From: Bacteroidota bacterium | GTDB lineage: Bacteria; Bacteroidota; Bacteroidia; Bacteroidales; Paludibacteraceae | Length of the DNA: 64,000 nt | NCBI GenBank assembly: GCA_023459355.1 | Contig: JAEWUM010000030.1 | Span: 1 to 64,000, forward strand | Direction: 5' to 3' | Shown here: in pieces, positions 60,506 through 64,000 of the stretch | Layout: each line of letters begins with the position of its first letter | How positions within the stretch are numbered: the stretch's first letter is position 1 | Position numbers and translations under genes: made by a program | Notes under the pieces: generated by a model | What the model was told of the DNA's origin: nothing | Databases searched by the model: none | The model's input: only the letters and a program-made list of their open reading frames with translations

Positions 60506-61712
60506 TGCCTGTCTGATTGTTCAGCCATTGTTCGGGAGACATGCCGGTGTATTTTCTAAAAGCAATATTAAAGCTTTTATTTGTTGAAAATCCGGATGCG
60601 ATACCTGCATCTTCCGGTTTAACCGGATTTTTGATTTTTTTCATGATTGTTTTGGCATGCGTGATTCTTTTCTCGGTTTTCAGTTCGTGGAAATCCGTAT
60701 GTAAAATTTCATTGAGAAAATAGTGTACGTGGTGTTGCGGAATAACAAAATGAGTACAAATATCTTTTATCTGAAAGTCAGGGTCCAGGTAAGGTTTTTC
60801 CGACTCAACGTATTCCAGTATCCTGGTTGCTAATTCATTGTAGTATCCGATTGGAAGTTGTTGCTTATTAGCCCTGGTATCAACTCTTTCTGAGGTGTCA
60901 TCTGTTTCTTCCTCAAATTGTGTTGCCGACACGTGACTGGTTTCAAGGTATGGTAGGCCATAAAGTAGCTTCGGACTCAGGATGACAAATACAGGGATAA
61001 AGAAGTATAAATAGACCATCGCGTACAAAAAGGCATGCATGGTGTCAATTAAATCTGTCGTGTCGAGATGAAGCGCGAACATGTAGTTCAGGATTACCGA
61101 AGTGGTAGCAATCAGGAAGACCAGGATGAGTATTACGAAGATTCGTTGTGTCGTATACCGGTATTGATATTTAATCTGCCCTTTCAGCCGGAGATATCTG
61201 AAACGCACCCGCCGCATCATTATTAAGCAGGCAATAATATAAATGAACAGTTGAATTGCCCGTGCTGCGTTGTTCCAGGTTATGGGATATAAAGAGAATC
61301 TGAGTTGGCGAAAATAATCAAAATTCTGCATGATGTTGTTCGTAATTTGATATTGCTCGTCGTACGACATCAACAGAAAAGGCATATTGGCCAGCAGGTG
61401 AAGAAAAAACGGGATAAAATGCAGGATATCGCTTTTCTTCATGTAAAACCGGTCGTTTACAATGCCGCGTACGAAGAAGTACAGCATAGGAGCTTTGAGA
61501 AAGTAAACCGGAGCAATGATGAATAAGACAGTATAGAAAGTCACGTTTCCGCCAAAATTGAATGAGCTGACCATGCTTGATTCGAGCGCCAGCAATACGA
61601 AAAACGCTGCCAGAAAAATAACGTTTTTGTTTATTCTCCAGTTATAAAATACCATCATCAGCGCCAGTATCAGGTTAATCGCAGAGAAGAAGTAAATTAC
61701 GGTTGTGGTCAT
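60495..61712 (-). CDS. Membrane-anchored AraC-family transcriptional regulator
   Basis: A 405-residue protein with about seven hydrophobic helices in the first 250 residues and an AraC double helix-turn-helix at the C-terminus. The C-terminal part reads DFQIKDICTHFVIPQHHVHYFL, then ASGFSTNKSFNIAFRKYTGMSPEQWL (about residues 370-395). I start at MTTTVIYFFSAINL, 15 codons inside the frame, where the first helix begins. This 7TM-AraC layout is common in Bacteroidota and suggests direct coupling of a membrane signal to transcription. The ligand is unknown. Confidence 0.88.
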   Translation of the reverse strand: MTTTVIYFFSAINLILALMMVFYNWRINKNVIFLAAFFVLLALESSMVSSFNFGGNVTFYTVLFIIAPVYFLKAPMLYFFVRGIVNDRFYMKKSDILHFIPFFLHLLANMPFLLMSYDEQYQITNNIMQNFDYFRQLRFSLYPITWNNAARAIQLFIYIIACLIMMRRVRFRYLRLKGQIKYQYRYTTQRIFVILILVFLIATTSVILNYMFALHLDTTDLIDTMHAFLYAMVYLYFFIPVFVILSPKLLYGLPYLETSHVSATQFEEETDDTSERVDTRANKQQLPIGYYNELATRILEYVESEKPYLDPDFQIKDICTHFVIPQHHVHYFLNEILHTDFHELKTEKRITHAKTIMKKIKNPVKPEDAGIASGFSTNKSFNIAFRKYTGMSPEQWLNNQTGITD

Positions 61713-61874
61713 AGTCTTAGAATTTTTGCAAAGATAATTAATATTTTCCTGCGACAAACGGTCTGAAATACTAATATCCCGGTTCAGGGTAATATGCCTG
61801 CAGAATCGGGATATTGTAAAATCAGGTGGTTGATGAAGTGGAGTATGTAGCTCTGTCCTGGTTGAGGCCGGTGA

Positions 61875-62513
61875 CTAAAGATATGGATTTGAAACCCTTT
61901 CTTTGCCGATGGTGGTCGATGGTCCGTGTCCGGGATACACAACCGTTTCATCAGGTAAAATCAATAATTTTTCGGTGATGTTGCGAATCAGCATGCCGTA
62001 ATCGCCCTGTTCGAGGTCGGTGCGCCCGATAGAGCCGTTGAACAATACATCGCCGGCAAACAATACATGTTCTTTTTCGTTGTGGAAAACAAGATGTCCC
62101 GGACTGTGTCCCGGTACATGAATAGTTTTCAGAGCTGTATTTCCAAAACTGATTTCCTGATTCTCCTGCAGGTAAGTTCCGATGGGCTGAGCATCTTCCT
62201 GTACCGGAAAACCGTAAATTACCGTACCAGCAACCACTCTTTTCAGTAGAAATTCGTCGCCAATATGCGCTTCGGGAGTTATACCGTAGGTGTCGAATAA
62301 AAATTTATTGCCGAATTGGTGGTCGAAATGCAGGTGGGTGTTGAGAACCTTAACCAGTTTCAGTTTATTGTCGTCGATGTAAGCCTGCAACGCTTTCTTT
62401 TCATTTTCAAAATAGCAACCGGCATCGATAACGACCGCCTCTCCTGTTTCATCATGTACTACGTAAGTGTTTTCCTGTATCGGGTTGAACGTAAATGTTT
62501 TAATTGTCATCAT
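61875..62513 (-). CDS. Metallo-beta-lactamase-fold hydrolase (glyoxalase II-like)
   Basis: A 212-residue metal hydrolase. The zinc motif THLHFDHQFG (HxHxDH), VPGHSPGHLVF with the next histidine, AGDVLFNGSIGRTDL with the bridging aspartate, and the final YPGHGPSTTIG histidine are all present. It belongs to the YcbL/glyoxalase II-like branch that acts on thioesters, but the substrate is unproven. It overlaps dapB by ATGA, an arrangement implying co-translation. The two products have no obvious shared pathway. Confidence 0.92.
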   Translation of the reverse strand: MMTIKTFTFNPIQENTYVVHDETGEAVVIDAGCYFENEKKALQAYIDDNKLKLVKVLNTHLHFDHQFGNKFLFDTYGITPEAHIGDEFLLKRVVAGTVIYGFPVQEDAQPIGTYLQENQEISFGNTALKTIHVPGHSPGHLVFHNEKEHVLFAGDVLFNGSIGRTDLEQGDYGMLIRNITEKLLILPDETVVYPGHGPSTTIGKERVSNPYL

Positions 62514-63265
62514 ATTTTATCTGTAAGAAATGGTTTGAAAATATCTTCGTACTGATAGAATCCTTTTTCCCTGTCATGAATGTTTTCGGCCACAAAAATT
62601 ACCCCGTTTCCGAAGGCCTCTCTTGAGATAGATTCGTGAATCAGCCTGATGGTTTGGTATTTGAAACCAAAAATAACCTGATGTTTTCCAACGATACCAC
62701 CGGCACGAACCGAATTAATTTTCGATTTTTTTAGCCCGAGCGCTTCTGCAATTTTAATGGCAGTACCCGAAACACCGTCTTTATGTTTGAAATGTTCTTC
62801 CACAATTTCAATGTCAACAAAAGGAGCAATACTCTTTAATACCTTCGCGGCAAAAATCAGGTAGTTGACTCCCAGGGTAATGTTGGGTGACCAAAACACC
62901 GTGGTATATTCACCCAAACGTTTCAGGTATGCCTCTTGTTCTTCGTTGTAATGAGAAACAGCAGAAATAATTTTAATTTTTCTTTCCGCAGCGGCTTTAC
63001 CGTATGTGAAGATGCCGTTTTCAGACGAAAAATCAATGATAATATCTACCGGATGTGTGTCGAGAAAAGGTTCGATTTTGTTGTTGTGCAGGGAATATAC
63101 GCGCCCCTGATTGTCGCTGTCGATTTCGAGGATGTCGGCAATTAACCGGTCTTCCTGTCTGGGTGATTTCCTTAGCACCCATTCCAATTCAAAATTCTCG
63201 TTCTTCAATATTGCCGAAGCAACAGCTTTGCCCGTCTTGCCAAAGCCAATTAATCCTACTTTCAT
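62510..63265 (-). CDS. dapB: 4-hydroxy-tetrahydrodipicolinate reductase
   Basis: Lysine and diaminopimelate pathway enzyme. From MKVGLIGFGKTGKAVASAI the protein has 251 residues. The 21 codons before that start look non-coding. The N-terminal Rossmann motif GFGKTGKAV is present. FSSENGIFTYGKAA and the SPNITLGVNYL segment lead to the substrate loop, and the catalytic HFKHKDGVSGTAIKIAEAL stretch carries the conserved KDGVSGTA. REAFGNGVIFVAENI closes the fold. It overlaps the downstream hydrolase gene by four bases. Confidence 0.93.
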   Translation of the reverse strand: MKVGLIGFGKTGKAVASAILKNENFELEWVLRKSPRQEDRLIADILEIDSDNQGRVYSLHNNKIEPFLDTHPVDIIIDFSSENGIFTYGKAAAERKIKIISAVSHYNEEQEAYLKRLGEYTTVFWSPNITLGVNYLIFAAKVLKSIAPFVDIEIVEEHFKHKDGVSGTAIKIAEALGLKKSKINSVRAGGIVGKHQVIFGFKYQTIRLIHESISREAFGNGVIFVAENIHDREKGFYQYEDIFKPFLTDKI

Positions 63266-63420
63266 GGTTGTTCTTTTATTACAAAGATTGATACTTATTC
63301 TTATCACAAGAATGTTTTTACCGTTCAAAAATAAGATTTTTTTTTAAATATATGGAATTAATATACAAACTTTAGTTTATTTTTTATTGTCGAATTGTAT
63401 TGATACATCAGAAAAACCCG

Positions 63421-63428
63421 TATCTTTG
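63421..63428 (+). promoter_or_regulatory. Probable -7 element before the small acidic protein gene
   Basis: TATCTTTG is an exact TAnnTTTG box, with ATTG at 63399-63402 as a weak -33 partner 18 bases upstream. The start codon is 26 bases downstream. Confidence 0.5.
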
Positions 63429-63454
63429 AATTGTAAATTTTAAACCCATACAAC

Positions 63455-63778
63455 ATGAAAACAGAAGAAGACGATTTGCTGGTTTATGATGAAGATGAAG
63501 CCGTTAAGTTTATCCTGAATCATATCCCCGCTGCTTCGAGGGCTACCATTTCCGACACCAAGGTGGAATATGTATTGGATGTAATCTACGAGTATTATGA
63601 CGAAAAAGGTTTGATACAGGAAGATACTGCCGAAGAAGCTAACATCGATGAAGAAGATATGTTCTTGTATTTGAAGAAATGTGCTAAGAAAGATAAAATG
63701 GAAATTACCGATGACGAAATCAGCCTGATACTGGAAGGTGAATATGAATATGGTAAGTCCATTGGAATTTACAATTAG
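63455..63778 (+). CDS. Small acidic conserved hypothetical protein
   Basis: A 107-residue, strongly acidic protein. It reads as a set of short helices (VKFILNHIPAASRA, VEYVLDVIYEYYDEKGL, LFLYLKKCAKKDK-like) without signal peptide or membrane segment, so it is probably cytosolic. I cannot name a family or function, although I have the impression of a conserved Bacteroidota protein. A good promoter box precedes it. The acyltransferase gene follows after 19 bases on the same strand. Confidence 0.8.
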   Translation: MKTEEDDLLVYDEDEAVKFILNHIPAASRATISDTKVEYVLDVIYEYYDEKGLIQEDTAEEANIDEEDMFLYLKKCAKKDKMEITDDEISLILEGEYEYGKSIGIYN

Positions 63779-63797
63779 TATTTATTCTTAATCAGAT

Positions 63798-64000
63798 GTA
63801 TTATATTTTTTATGCTTTGATCTGGACCATCTCCTGGCTCCCGATGCGGATGCTGTATGTACTGTCCGACCTGATGTTCCCGCTTGTTTATCATGTTGCC
63901 CGTTACCGGAGAAAGGTGGTACGACGCAATCTGGTGAATGCTTTTCCAGATTATACACCAAAGCAAATTGCAGAAACAGAGAAAAAATTCTATCATTTCT
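63798..64000 (+). CDS. Lipid A acyltransferase (LpxL/HtrB-like), N-terminal part only
   Basis: An open frame starts with ATG at 63798 and runs off the window end after 67 codons. The visible protein reads MYYIFYALIWTISWLPMRML, a membrane anchor, then VARYRRKVVRRNLVNAFPDY and the start of an amphipathic helix. RRKVVRRNLVNAFP is the typical start of LpxL/HtrB-type late acyltransferases of lipid A synthesis. The catalytic HxxxxD motif lies beyond the window edge, so the call rests on the N-terminus. Confidence 0.8.

Overview
The window is a stretch of Bacteroidota (probably Bacteroidales) chromosome. Three things point there: a very large secreted protein with a type IX secretion (T9SS) C-terminal sorting tail; promoters of the Bacteroidetes type (TTTG, about 19 bases, TAnnTTTG) with weak Shine-Dalgarno signals; and family signatures such as HU-like/DUF4469, DUF3098 and DUF1573 proteins. 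I cannot name the genus. Most of the window is ordinary housekeeping DNA of moderate GC. A more AT-rich accessory island occupies about 22.7-44.9 kb.

Left arm (1-21.9 kb): pyrH and frr face queA and truB. A minus-strand block follows: a small membrane protein with a short C-terminal tail, the 2018-residue T9SS protein, uppP, a DUF3098 protein, ftsX and a YfhO-type membrane protein. Then come sufS and sufE, an RRM protein, a cold-shock protein and a DEAD-box helicase. A phage-like lysis cassette follows: HU-like DUF4469 protein, small membrane protein, and a GH108 muramidase fused to a lipoprotein-like/spanin-like tail. It ends at a strong terminator.

Accessory island (about 22-45 kb): an AraC regulator whose 3' end runs into eight copies of an exact 22-bp-period repeat, a possible uracil-DNA-glycosylase-like gene, an LRR_5 (BspA-like) protein, and then a complete type 1 BREX locus in canonical order (brxA, brxB, brxC, pglX, pglZ, brxL). 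Two blocks are inserted in it. An AlbA_2/Schlafen-type protein lies between brxC and pglX. A four-gene AT-rich module lies between pglX and pglZ: a PIN-like nuclease, an OLD-type ATPase/TOPRIM nuclease overlapping a UvrD-like helicase (a Gabija-like pair), and a class III nucleotide-cyclase-like protein. There are signs of switchable expression or specificity: a G9 tract in brxA, five 11-bp direct repeats in the AlbA_2 gene, and an AT-rich recognition core in pglX between GC-richer ends. The island ends at tRNA-Asp. Two near-identical 210-bp elements with 29-bp perfect terminal inverted repeats lie in the same orientation about 22.7 kb apart, bracketing the LRR gene, BREX, the tRNA and two thioredoxin-fold genes.

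Right arm (45-64 kb): two exported thioredoxin-fold proteins, pgk, purE, gcvH, an endonuclease/exonuclease/phosphatase protein, two tandem rhomboid proteases, HU, a striking nested inverted-repeat region, yaaA, a DUF1573 protein, meaB, a DJ-1/PfpI protein, a TonB-ExbD-ExbB set, pdxJ, nadK, murI, a membrane-anchored AraC protein, a metallo-beta-lactamase-fold hydrolase overlapping dapB, a small acidic protein, and the start of a lipid A acyltransferase cut by the window edge. Several intergenic gaps hold short tandem or palindromic repeats.
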